From QQWI01 sp964522015 (GTDB lineage: Bacteria; Bacillota; Clostridia; Peptostreptococcales; Acidaminobacteraceae), in assembly GCA_964522015.1 (NCBI GenBank), contig CAZFST010000013.1, positions 39,875-103,874 of the forward strand: a stretch of 64,000 nucleotides of DNA. Direction: 5' to 3'. This document shows positions 51,656 through 59,716 of this stretch, one piece after another. Below the pieces are notes generated by a model, which worked only from the letters and a program-made list of their open reading frames with translations, was not told where the DNA came from and made no database searches. The first letter of the stretch is position 1. Every line of letters begins with the position of its first letter. The translations under genes were made by a program, and so were the position numbers.

Positions 51656-53677
51656 CTAATCCACCTCTAAGATAGTCTCGTTATTTTGGTACTGTAACTT
51701 GTAAAGATTGTAATATAACCCACCTCGGTTAATTAATTCGTCGTGGGTGCCCACCTCTTTGACTTCACCCTTATTGAGAACAATAATCTTATTGGCGTGC
51801 TTGATGGTGGAGAGGCGGTGGGCGATAATGATGGTGGTCCGTTTGCTAGCCAGCTTCAAAATCGCATCTTGAATCAAGAGTTCGGTTTCGGTATCAATAT
51901 TGGCGGTGGCTTCATCCAAAATCATGATTTCTGGATTGTAGGCCATGGCTCTGGCAAAGGATAGCAATTGCCTTTGGCCAGTTGAAAACTCGTTGCCCCG
52001 TTCTTTTAAAATATAATCGTAACCCCCAGGCATCCGTGCAATAAACTGATCCGCATTGACAATTCGAGCCGCCTCTTTAATGCGCTGGTCGTTGATATGC
52101 GGATTGAAGAGCCTGATGTTCTCAGCAAGGCTTGAGGAAAAGAGATACACGTCTTGTAGTACCATGCCGATGTGGCTACGGAGTTTGCTGGTTTCAATCT
52201 CTTTAATGGAAATGCCGTCTATCAAAATATCGCCCTTTTGGATATCGTAGAAGCGATTGATAAGGCTTGTGATGGTGGTTTTACCAGAACCGGTGTGTCC
52301 AACAATGGCAACGGTTTCGCCCTGTTGAATTTTAAAGGAGACGTTCTTTAAAACGTACTCGTCGTCGCTGTAACCAAAGCTGACATTCTTAAATTCGATG
52401 TCACCCCGTATTTTTTTAATCCGTTTAGGGTTTTCAGGCTCTGAAATAGCTGACGCAGTCTCTTGAATCACAAATAGACGCTCCGCACTGGCCATGGCCG
52501 ATTGCATAATGTTGAACTTTTCGGAGAAGTCGAATATGGGCTGATAGAACTGTTTAATATAACGTGTAAAGGCAATAAATACACCTAGTTCTAGGGCGTA
52601 GCCCATTACCTGCAAGCTTCCATAAAACAGGAGCAGAACAAGACCTGTTGAGTAGATAAAGGACATGGCAGGCCTAAAGACACCAAAGATTTTAATTTCG
52701 TCTAAAAGGGTATCCTTGTAGTCGTCGTTGCTCCGTTTGAAATCGTCGTAGTAGGCCTTTTCAACCCCAAAGATTTGTATGATATTCATGCCAGAAATAT
52801 ACTCGGACAGTTTTGAATTGATAATGGCTACTTGGAGTTTGATTTTTCGCTGAACCGTGCGGATTTTAATTCTAAAAAGCCATGTGGCGACAACCACCAA
52901 GGGGAAGGTTGCCAGGGAAATCAGCGTTAGGCGGGGATCGATGGCAAACATAATCACCACAATACTGATGAGCATCAAGACGTCTTTTAAGACTGTTAAT
53001 AGAACGCTGGTGTACATTTCGTTGATATTATCTAGGTCGTTGGTAATTCGGGTGACCAGCCTGCCCACTGGGTTTTTCTCGTAGTAGTGGAGGTCAAGAT
53101 AGAGAATATGGCGAAAGAGGTCTTCCCGCATTTTAAAGATGATTTTTTGGGATGTCCAGTTCAAGAGGTACACTTGACCGTAGTTGAAGAGAAATCCAAT
53201 CACCAAAAGCCCAAAGAAGAGAATTGTCAACTGGGTTAGGTGAAGACTGCGCTGATTTAAAATGGCTGTTTCTAAAGACTTTGGAACAGTTGTCAGTTTA
53301 TTAGCATCAGTCACTTTGATGGCGGGGTCTGTAAAGTAAGGCTTGCCATCTTTGTAAATCAACCGCACTAGCTGATCGGGCTTATGGTACCTGTGGGCCA
53401 GGGCCGAGTAGTTTTTGCCATTTTGAGTAAAGGTGGTGATATCGCTGTAATCGTTGTAGATACCAATTAAGCTTTCCTTTGGATTGATAATATCATCAAT
53501 GGCAATTTTGATGAGGAGTGGATTGGCAACGTCTACCAGGGTGACCACCAAAAGTAGCGCAATGCAGGAAATCAACAAGGCCCAGTAGGGTTTTGCATAA
53601 CGCATAAGCCGCAAAAACAACTTGAGATCAAATGATTTTTCGATGTCTTTTTCTATAAAACTTTGATTGTTATCCAT
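51656..53677 (-). CDS. ABC exporter subunit, BmrD/YheH-like
   Basis: A 673-residue fused permease-ATPase. Six TM helices occupy about 30-390. The NBD has Walker A GHTGSGKTT, signature STGQRQLLSFARA and Walker B with catalytic Glu (MILDEATANID). An insertion of roughly 90 polar residues follows TM1 (about 65-150), like the extracellular domain of B. subtilis BmrD. It pairs with the 584-residue partner at 53687; the genes are 9 bases apart. Drug or peptide export is likely; the substrate is unknown. Confidence 0.93.
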   Translation of the reverse strand: MDNNQSFIEKDIEKSFDLKLFLRLMRYAKPYWALLISCIALLLVVTLVDVANPLLIKIAIDDIINPKESLIGIYNDYSDITTFTQNGKNYSALAHRYHKPDQLVRLIYKDGKPYFTDPAIKVTDANKLTTVPKSLETAILNQRSLHLTQLTILFFGLLVIGFLFNYGQVYLLNWTSQKIIFKMREDLFRHILYLDLHYYEKNPVGRLVTRITNDLDNINEMYTSVLLTVLKDVLMLISIVVIMFAIDPRLTLISLATFPLVVVATWLFRIKIRTVQRKIKLQVAIINSKLSEYISGMNIIQIFGVEKAYYDDFKRSNDDYKDTLLDEIKIFGVFRPAMSFIYSTGLVLLLFYGSLQVMGYALELGVFIAFTRYIKQFYQPIFDFSEKFNIMQSAMASAERLFVIQETASAISEPENPKRIKKIRGDIEFKNVSFGYSDDEYVLKNVSFKIQQGETVAIVGHTGSGKTTITSLINRFYDIQKGDILIDGISIKEIETSKLRSHIGMVLQDVYLFSSSLAENIRLFNPHINDQRIKEAARIVNADQFIARMPGGYDYILKERGNEFSTGQRQLLSFARAMAYNPEIMILDEATANIDTETELLIQDAILKLASKRTTIIIAHRLSTIKHANKIIVLNKGEVKEVGTHDELINRGGLYYNLYKLQYQNNETILEVD

Positions 53678-53686
53678 TGTGAACTC

Positions 53687-55441
53687 CTAACTCGTGTAGG
53701 ACGCGATACGCTCTTCGAGTTGTTGCTTCTCGAACAGGTCGCGATAGAAACCATCTTGAGTGACGAGCTCTTGATGCGTGCCACTTTGACTTAAAAATCC
53801 ATCTTGTAAAACGATAATGTGATCGGCGTGGGCAATTGAAGAGATTCGGTGGGCTACGATTAAAGTGGTCCGGTCTTTTAGTTCCGATTTTAGATGGGTA
53901 AGGATGGCGTCTTCGGTTTTTGTGTCCACTGCTGAAAGGGCATCGTCAAAAATCGTCATATCCGGATTTTTAATAAGAGCCCGGGCAATGGAAACACGCT
54001 GCTTTTGACCACCGGAGAGATTGACCCCCCGTTCCCCTAAAAGGGTGTCGTAACCCTGAGGCAATGCTTCAATTTCAGTGGCGATATTGGCGATTTTGGC
54101 GTAATACCCAATCTTTTTAAGCTTGGTACCCTCACTGGAAATCGCAATGTTATCTCTGATGGACTTAGAAAACAGAAAATTGTTTTGGGGCACATAACCA
54201 ATGTGCTCTCTTAAGAGTTCTAGAGGAATTCTTCTGATATCGTGGCCATCAATAAAGATGGTACCACGGGGTGGGTTGTAGAGTCTTAGCAATAGGCTCA
54301 CAAGGGTCGTTTTACCAGAACCTGTTCGGCCAAGAATCGCCAGTGTTTGTCCCTTTTTAACGGTGAAGCTCACATGTTTAAGGGTTGGCAGAGCGTCATT
54401 TGGGTAAGTAAAGCTTAAGTCTGTCACCACGATATCACCGTAGAGTCTCGTGATGCCCTCGTCGGATTCGTCGTCATTGATATCGGGCTTGGCATCCAAG
54501 ACTTCGTTGATGCGCTTCATGGAGGCAATTCCTCTTTGAAGCACGTTAATCACCCAACCAATGGCCATAAAGGGCCAAGTGAGACTTCCGAGATAGGTGA
54601 TAAAGGTTACAAATTGGCCCATTGTTAAAGCGCCACTGAGCACCTCTTGACCACCAAAAAACAGTGCAATCACAACACTTGTAGAGGCAAGAAAACCGAT
54701 TAAAGGGAACATAATTCCCCACAGGGATACCATTTTCAAGTTGGCCTTCAGCATCTTCTGATTGTCTTGATTGAAGACATCCACAATGGCGGCTTCTCTT
54801 ACAAAAGACTTCACAATCCGAATGCCAGAAAAAGCTTCCCTAGCCCGCTCGCTAAGGGTTGAAAAACTTTCGTTGACTTCTTTATGACGGTTTTGGATCA
54901 TGGGACCCATAAAGGCAATCACCAGGGCCAAAAGTGGCAAGGGCAACAATGCAAACACCGTCAGGCGCACATCGATTTTCCAAATCATAATACCAACGGT
55001 GGTAATGGTCATAAAAATGGCGTCAGTGACCATAATGACACCCATACCAAGGGCCATTCGCACAGCGTTTAGGTCGTTGGTGGCACGGGCCATCAAATCC
55101 CCTGTTTTATTATTAATGTAGTAATTGAGAGAAAGTTTCTCCAAATGGCCAAACATCCGTTGCCGTATGCCGGTTTCGATTTCTCTGGACGCGCCGGTAA
55201 TCCATAGGCGCCATAAGAAGCGGCACACCAGTGCAATAGCTTCCAAGATCACAATAATCACCATCATCCAGATGAGACTAGAAAAAGTCAGTGACTTGGC
55301 AACCAAATCATCCACAATCACACCCACAAACCACGGCGGTACCAATCCGATGGCGTCAATCCCGATTAAAACAATAATACCCAGTATGTAACGCCACAAA
55401 TTTTGCTTCAATAAATCTTGAATGTGTCTCGTCAGTCCCAT
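53687..55441 (-). CDS. ABC exporter subunit with degenerate Walker B, BmrC/YheI-like
   Basis: A 584-residue fused permease-ATPase. Six TM helices occupy about 15-320, and the NBD has Walker A GRTGSGKTT and signature NLSGGQKQRVSIARA. The Walker B ends IFDDALSAVD, with Asp replacing the catalytic Glu, as in BmrC. One of the two ATP sites of the heterodimer is therefore predicted non-hydrolytic. This asymmetry matches the intact Glu in the partner at 51656. It is first in the two-gene operon; its ATG is at 55441. Confidence 0.93.
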   Translation of the reverse strand: MGLTRHIQDLLKQNLWRYILGIIVLIGIDAIGLVPPWFVGVIVDDLVAKSLTFSSLIWMMVIIVILEAIALVCRFLWRLWITGASREIETGIRQRMFGHLEKLSLNYYINNKTGDLMARATNDLNAVRMALGMGVIMVTDAIFMTITTVGIMIWKIDVRLTVFALLPLPLLALVIAFMGPMIQNRHKEVNESFSTLSERAREAFSGIRIVKSFVREAAIVDVFNQDNQKMLKANLKMVSLWGIMFPLIGFLASTSVVIALFFGGQEVLSGALTMGQFVTFITYLGSLTWPFMAIGWVINVLQRGIASMKRINEVLDAKPDINDDESDEGITRLYGDIVVTDLSFTYPNDALPTLKHVSFTVKKGQTLAILGRTGSGKTTLVSLLLRLYNPPRGTIFIDGHDIRRIPLELLREHIGYVPQNNFLFSKSIRDNIAISSEGTKLKKIGYYAKIANIATEIEALPQGYDTLLGERGVNLSGGQKQRVSIARALIKNPDMTIFDDALSAVDTKTEDAILTHLKSELKDRTTLIVAHRISSIAHADHIIVLQDGFLSQSGTHQELVTQDGFYRDLFEKQQLEERIASYTS

Positions 55442-55537
55442 ATTATCACGCTCCCTAATCTATAGTATAATAGATTCATACGGTTTAAGGAATGCTTTTA
55501 CCAAAGAATTTCGTGAAGCGAAACGAAGGAGGTTGCC

Positions 55538-55939
55538 ATGTTGCTCGAACACCTACCGCTAATTTATACCGGGGACGCCACAATCGATACCCAGCACCGT
55601 CACTTGATTGATTTATTGAATCTCTTGATCCAAGGTGTGGACTCACTGAATCACGATCACATTCAAACGGCCCTGAAGGGGCTTACCACCTATGTAGTTG
55701 AGCACTTTACAGACGAGGAGGCCCTGCACCTGAGTTCTGGGGCCAAGGGGTACGAATCCCACGTCAAGGCCCATGAAACCATCATTGTCCGACTGGACGA
55801 AATGGTTTTGGCCTATCAACGAAATCCCAATTCCAGTTTGGTTCTCATGCAGCTCCTCAGCAAAATTGTAAGGGATTTTATGGACCAAGTGGAGCATTTT
55901 GATGTCCCGCTAGCTGAACAGTTAAAGGCTCACCATTAA
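55538..55939 (+). CDS. Bacteriohemerythrin-like protein with shifted ligand
   Basis: A 133-residue four-helix protein. Non-haem di-iron ligands of hemerythrin are mostly present: IDTQHRHL, HFTDEEALH and HVKAH. The last His is in VEHFD, but Asp lies 2 residues after it instead of the usual 5, so iron ligation may differ (seen). The usual N-terminal Trp is replaced. Such proteins bind O2 or NO or act as sensors. GGAGG at 55528-55532 fixes the ATG. It is divergent from the ABC exporter and upstream of guaBA. Confidence 0.8.
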   Translation: MLLEHLPLIYTGDATIDTQHRHLIDLLNLLIQGVDSLNHDHIQTALKGLTTYVVEHFTDEEALHLSSGAKGYESHVKAHETIIVRLDEMVLAYQRNPNSSLVLMQLLSKIVRDFMDQVEHFDVPLAEQLKAHH

Positions 55940-55988
55940 AGCTGCAAACGCTTGCCTAAGAAAAGGTATTAAGATGTCGCAATGACCC

Positions 55989-56017
55989 TTGACTTTTGGT
56001 TGGGTATCTGTTAATTT
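55989..56017 (+). promoter_or_regulatory. Candidate promoter of the riboswitch-guaBA transcript
   Basis: TTGACT at 55989-55994, 17-bp spacer, TAATTT at 56012-56017. Transcription would start about 45 bases before the riboswitch aptamer. Confidence 0.5.
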
Positions 56018-56069
56018 AAATGATAACATATCAGTCCGTATAGAGCGGACAGATTCATAACAGATGCAT

Positions 56070-56140
56070 CACTCGTATATTTGAGGGGATAAGGCCCACA
56101 TGTTTCTACGGCGCAACCGTAAATCGCGCCACTATGAGTG
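56070..56140 (+). ncRNA. Purine (guanine-class) riboswitch aptamer
   Basis: A typical purine aptamer. P1 is CACTCGTA with TATGAGTG. L2 carries GATAAGG, J2/3 is TTTCTACG and L3 is CCGTAAAT. The binding pocket reads CACTATG, with C at the position that pairs the ligand (position 74), so guanine/xanthine specificity is expected rather than adenine. It is followed by a terminator and then guaB-guaA, the two GMP synthesis genes, so guanine sensing would repress them. Confidence 0.92.
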
Positions 56141-56164
56141 GAATTAAACGTAGCCCCCAAGGCG

Positions 56165-56200
56165 CACGGTAATTTCACTTACCGTGTTTTTTGTTTTTTT
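56165..56200 (+). terminator. Riboswitch expression-platform terminator
   Basis: CACGGTAA (56165-56172) pairs with TTACCGTG (56179-56186), followed by a long T-run. It lies 25 bases after the aptamer and 84 before the guaB ATG. Ligand binding would favour it. Confidence 0.87.
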
Positions 56201-56283
56201 GACCCGAATTGATTTTAATTTGCCAAATGTGCCAAATGTGAAAAAACTTGCCAACGTGCCAAAAAGAGAAAGAGGAGACGATT

Positions 56284-57744
56284 ATGCAGGATAAGATTGT
56301 TTTTGAAGGTTTAACTTACGATGACGTTCTACTGGTGCCACAAAAATCAGACGTCCTGCCAAATGAAGTCGACTTATCCACCCAGTTGACAAAGAAGATC
56401 AAACTGCGTATTCCACTGATGAGCGCGGGCATGGACACTGTGACAGAAGCTAAGCTTGCCATCGCCATTGCAAGAGAAGGGGGCATCGGCATCATCCACA
56501 AGAATATGTCAATTGATGAGCAAGCCCTGGAAGTGGATAAAGTCAAACGCTGCGAACACGGCGTCATTGTTGATCCTTTCTTTCTCTCAGCAGAGCACCG
56601 GGTATCAGACGCCCTAGAACTTATGGCCCGTTACAGAATCTCAGGGGTTCCCGTTACTGACGAAAACAAGAAACTGGTGGGTATCATCACCAATAGAGAC
56701 ATTCGCTTTGAAACCAATAAAGACAAGTCCATCGGCGAAGTCATGACAAAAGAGAATCTGCTTACAGCTAAAGCTGGGATTTCCATGCATGATGCAGCAG
56801 CCATTCTCAGAAAACACAAAGTTGAAAAGCTTCCTTTAATAGATGAGAACGGTATTCTTAAAGGCCTGATTACCATAAAAGATATTGAAAAAGTCATTAT
56901 CTACCCAAATCGTGCCACAGATGCAGGTGGTCGCCTACTTGCTGGTGCCGCAGTTGGTATTGGTAAAGATATGGAAGAACGTGTGGACGCACTGGTTAAA
57001 GCTGGAGTTGACTGCGTTGTTTTAGACTCAGCCCATGGTCACTCGAAAAATATTATGATCGCCGTCAAAACCATTAAAACTAAATACCCAGACCTTCAGT
57101 TAATTGCAGGTAATGTTGCAACGGCAGAAGCCACTAGGGACTTAATAGAAGCTGGAGCGGATTGTGTCAAGGTCGGCATTGGACCTGGTTCAATTTGTAC
57201 CACAAGGATTGTTGCAGGTATCGGCATGCCGCAGCTAACCGCTGTTTACGAGTGTGCAAAAGAGGCAGACAAGTACGGCGTTCCAGTGATTGCAGACGGT
57301 GGCGTCAAATTCTCAGGAGACCTGCCAAAGGCAATCGCAGCAGGGGCAAGCGTCATAATGATCGGATCACTCTTTGCCGGCACAGAAGAAAGCCCAGGGG
57401 AATTGGTGATCTTTAAAGGTAGATCTTTTAAAACTTACCGAGGCATGGGCTCTGAAGCCGCCATGGAAGCGGGTTCTAAAGACCGTTACTTCCAAAACGA
57501 CACTAAGAAGTTTGTACCAGAGGGTGTAGAAGGTCGGGTCCCATTTAGAGGCACTTTGGCAGATAGCATCTATCAGCTAATTGGAGGCCTCCGAGCGGGC
57601 ATGGGTTACTGCGGCACACCAACAGTGGCAGACCTTAAAAAGAACGGTAAATTTGTACGCATTACGGGTGCAGGGCTTAGAGAATCCCATCCCCATGATA
57701 TAACCATTACCAAAGAATCGCCAAACTACAGTATTTCTGATTAA
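56284..57744 (+). CDS. guaB: Inosine-5'-monophosphate dehydrogenase
   Basis: A 486-residue IMPDH that oxidises IMP to XMP with NAD. Catalytic loop GIGPGSICTTRIVAGIGMPQ with its Cys, two CBS domains inserted (about 95-205; SDALELMARYRISGVPVTDE) and the active-site flap (KRYFQ-type YFQNDTKKFVPEGVEG) are present. GAGGAG at 56272-56277 fixes the ATG at 56284; an upstream in-frame ATG at 56248 is not supported. Expression is under the purine riboswitch, and guaA follows 19 bases later. Confidence 0.97.
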   Translation: MQDKIVFEGLTYDDVLLVPQKSDVLPNEVDLSTQLTKKIKLRIPLMSAGMDTVTEAKLAIAIAREGGIGIIHKNMSIDEQALEVDKVKRCEHGVIVDPFFLSAEHRVSDALELMARYRISGVPVTDENKKLVGIITNRDIRFETNKDKSIGEVMTKENLLTAKAGISMHDAAAILRKHKVEKLPLIDENGILKGLITIKDIEKVIIYPNRATDAGGRLLAGAAVGIGKDMEERVDALVKAGVDCVVLDSAHGHSKNIMIAVKTIKTKYPDLQLIAGNVATAEATRDLIEAGADCVKVGIGPGSICTTRIVAGIGMPQLTAVYECAKEADKYGVPVIADGGVKFSGDLPKAIAAGASVIMIGSLFAGTEESPGELVIFKGRSFKTYRGMGSEAAMEAGSKDRYFQNDTKKFVPEGVEGRVPFRGTLADSIYQLIGGLRAGMGYCGTPTVADLKKNGKFVRITGAGLRESHPHDITITKESPNYSISD

Positions 57745-57763
57745 GCTGGGAGGCTAACCGAAT

Positions 57764-59299
57764 ATGTCGCAGAGAGAAATGATTGTTGTCGTCGATTTTG
57801 GCGGTCAATACAACCAATTAATTGCACGCCGAGTGAGAGAGAACAAAGTCTATTGTGAAGTTGTTTCATACAAACGGTCAATTGAAGACATCAAAGCAAT
57901 GAACCCAAAGGGTATCATCTTTACAGGTGGCCCAAACTCAGTTTACGAAGAAAACACACCAACCATTGATCCAGCAATCTTTGACCTAGGTGTGCCTGTA
58001 TTAGGTGTTTGCTATGGTGCCCAGCTTATGGCCCAATCTTTAGGCGGCCGGGTAGAACGTGCAAACGAAAGAGAATACGGCAGAATCAACTTGAATATCG
58101 CTTCTAGCGACAACTTGTTTAAAGACATTGAAACAGGCTCAACCTGTTGGATGTCCCACAACGACTTTATCGCAGAGCCACCAACAGGCTTTGAAGTCAC
58201 TGCAACAACCGATGCTTGCCCAGTGGCAGCCATGCAAAACGTGGCTAAAAAACTGTACGCCGTACAGTTCCACGCAGAAGTTGAGCACACACCATTCGGC
58301 CGTACCATGATCAAAAACTTCCTTTACGATATCTGCCAGTGCGTTGGCGACTGGGATATGGGCAACTTGGCAGAAACATTTATCCAAGAAATCCGTGAAA
58401 AAGTGGGCAACAAAAAAGTCCTTTGTGCCCTTTCAGGTGGGGTAGACTCATCAGTTGCAGCCATGCTGGTACACAGAGCCGTGGGGGACCAACTCACTTG
58501 TATCTTTGTAGACCACGGCCTCCTCAGAAAAAACGAGGGAGACCAAGTTGAAGCGGTCTACGGCAAAGAATTCAAGATGAACTTGATCCGCGTCAATGCC
58601 CATGAGCGTTTCCTTGGAAGCCTCAAAGGGGTATCTGACCCAGAAACAAAGCGTAAATCAATCGGCGAAAACTTTATCCGGGTATTTGAAGAAGAAGCCA
58701 ACAAGCTAGAAGGGGTTGAGTTCCTTGTACAAGGTACAGTTTACCCAGACGTGATCGAATCAGGCACGGACACAGCCCATGTTATTAAATCTCACCACAA
58801 CGTAGGCGGCCTGCCAGATGACATCAAATTCAGCCTGATTGAACCACTTAGACAACTCTTTAAAGACGAAGTTCGCGCCCTAGGCGAAGCCCTTGGCATC
58901 CCCTACCACATGGTTTGGCGCCAGCCTTTCCCAGGTCCAGGCCTTGCCATTCGTATCCTAGGTGAAATCACAGACGAAGCCCTTCACATCGTCCGCGAAT
59001 CCGACGCCATCTTAAGAGAAGAAATCTTAAAAGCAGGACTTGAGAAAGATGTGTGGCAGTACTTCACATGCCTACCCAACATCAAGTCAGTGGGCGTTAT
59101 GGGTGACGAGCGCACCTACTCACACACCGTAGCGGTGCGAGCTGTAACCTCCACGGACGGTATGACATCTGACTGGGCAAGACTACCATACGAAGTGCTA
59201 GACAAAATCTCTTCAAGAATCGTTTCTGAAGTAGAGAACGTTAATAGAATCGTGTATGATATCACCAGTAAACCACCGTCAACAATTGAGTGGGAGTAA
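57764..59299 (+). CDS. guaA: GMP synthase (glutamine-hydrolysing)
   Basis: A 511-residue GuaA converting XMP to GMP. The N-terminal class I glutamine amidotransferase has nucleophile Cys in GVCYGAQLM and the His/Glu pair in QFHAEVEHT. The ATP pyrophosphatase domain has the P-loop ALSGGVDSS. A C-terminal dimerisation domain ends in KPPSTIEWE. Length is normal. It forms the guaBA operon under the riboswitch, with a terminator right after the stop. Confidence 0.97.
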   Translation: MSQREMIVVVDFGGQYNQLIARRVRENKVYCEVVSYKRSIEDIKAMNPKGIIFTGGPNSVYEENTPTIDPAIFDLGVPVLGVCYGAQLMAQSLGGRVERANEREYGRINLNIASSDNLFKDIETGSTCWMSHNDFIAEPPTGFEVTATTDACPVAAMQNVAKKLYAVQFHAEVEHTPFGRTMIKNFLYDICQCVGDWDMGNLAETFIQEIREKVGNKKVLCALSGGVDSSVAAMLVHRAVGDQLTCIFVDHGLLRKNEGDQVEAVYGKEFKMNLIRVNAHERFLGSLKGVSDPETKRKSIGENFIRVFEEEANKLEGVEFLVQGTVYPDVIESGTDTAHVIKSHHNVGGLPDDIKFSLIEPLRQLFKDEVRALGEALGIPYHMVWRQPFPGPGLAIRILGEITDEALHIVRESDAILREEILKAGLEKDVWQYFTCLPNIKSVGVMGDERTYSHTVAVRAVTSTDGMTSDWARLPYEVLDKISSRIVSEVENVNRIVYDITSKPPSTIEWE

Positions 59300-59302
59300 T
59301 AA

Positions 59303-59343
59303 AAAAGGAGACTGCAGGCAAAATGCCTGGAGTCTCTTTTTTA
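59303..59343 (+). terminator. Terminator of guaBA
   Basis: AAAAGGAGACT, inner CAGGC/GCCTG stem, AGTCTCTTTTTT: begins 4 bases after the stop codon. Confidence 0.9.
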
Positions 59344-59396
59344 TTACTTCCGTTTACGAGAAATAGAGTGGGACACTGCGAACAGCTAAGTTGAGC

Positions 59397-59460
59397 GCAA
59401 AATGGGGAGTGAAAATTGGGCCATATTCATATGATCCCAATTTTTAGCTCCCCATTTTGC
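59397..59460. repeat. Long hairpin between guaA and the ATPase gene
   Basis: Outer arms GCAAAATGGGGAG (59397-59409 and complement 59448-59460) and inner arms AAAATTGGG (59412-59420 and complement 59436-59444) form a 22-bp interrupted stem. It has no coding content and no T-run. Confidence 0.87.
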
Positions 59461-59463
59461 ATT

Positions 59464-59519
59464 GGACGTGCCAACGTCCTTGATGATTTGGTCACACGAA
59501 AAACACCAAATCATCAAGG
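59464..59519. repeat. Two further hairpins: 6-bp and perfect 14-bp stems
   Basis: GGACGT-GCCA-ACGTCC at 59464-59479, then CCTTGATGATTTGG at 59478-59491 with its perfect complement at 59506-59519 around a 14-base loop. Together with the hairpin at 59397 they make three tandem structures in a gene-free 366-base gap. Confidence 0.88.
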
Positions 59520-59523
59520 CTCT

Positions 59524-59550
59524 TCAACTAACTCAACTAACTCAACTCAC
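59524..59550 (+). repeat. Three 9-bp direct repeats (TCAACTAAC)
   Basis: TCAACTAAC TCAACTAAC TCAACTCAC, the last with one change. It follows the hairpin cluster directly. Confidence 0.85.
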
Positions 59551-59635
59551 TTAAACCACAAAGAACTGCTTATAAATAGAATTGACTAGAAAGATGAATA
59601 GAGTAAAGTATAACTGATACTATATGAGTATGAGG

Positions 59636-59665
59636 TAGTTGTTGCAGTTATAACTGCAACAACTA
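59636..59665. promoter_or_regulatory. 30-bp perfect palindrome upstream of the ATPase gene
   Basis: TAGTTGTTGCAGTTA followed at once by its reverse complement, with no loop. It ends 52 bases before the GTG start, so it looks like an operator for a dimeric protein rather than a terminator. No T-run follows. Confidence 0.7.
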
Positions 59666-59716
59666 TTGAATTATATGATTATAAAAGGTATAGTTGAATT
59701 AATCGGAGGTGATTCT

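Noticed and set aside
59582..59623. TTGACT with TATAAC or TACTAT as the promoter of the AAA ATPase gene
   Set aside because: The spacers are 21 and 30 bp; no pair has a normal distance, so I left the promoter unassigned.
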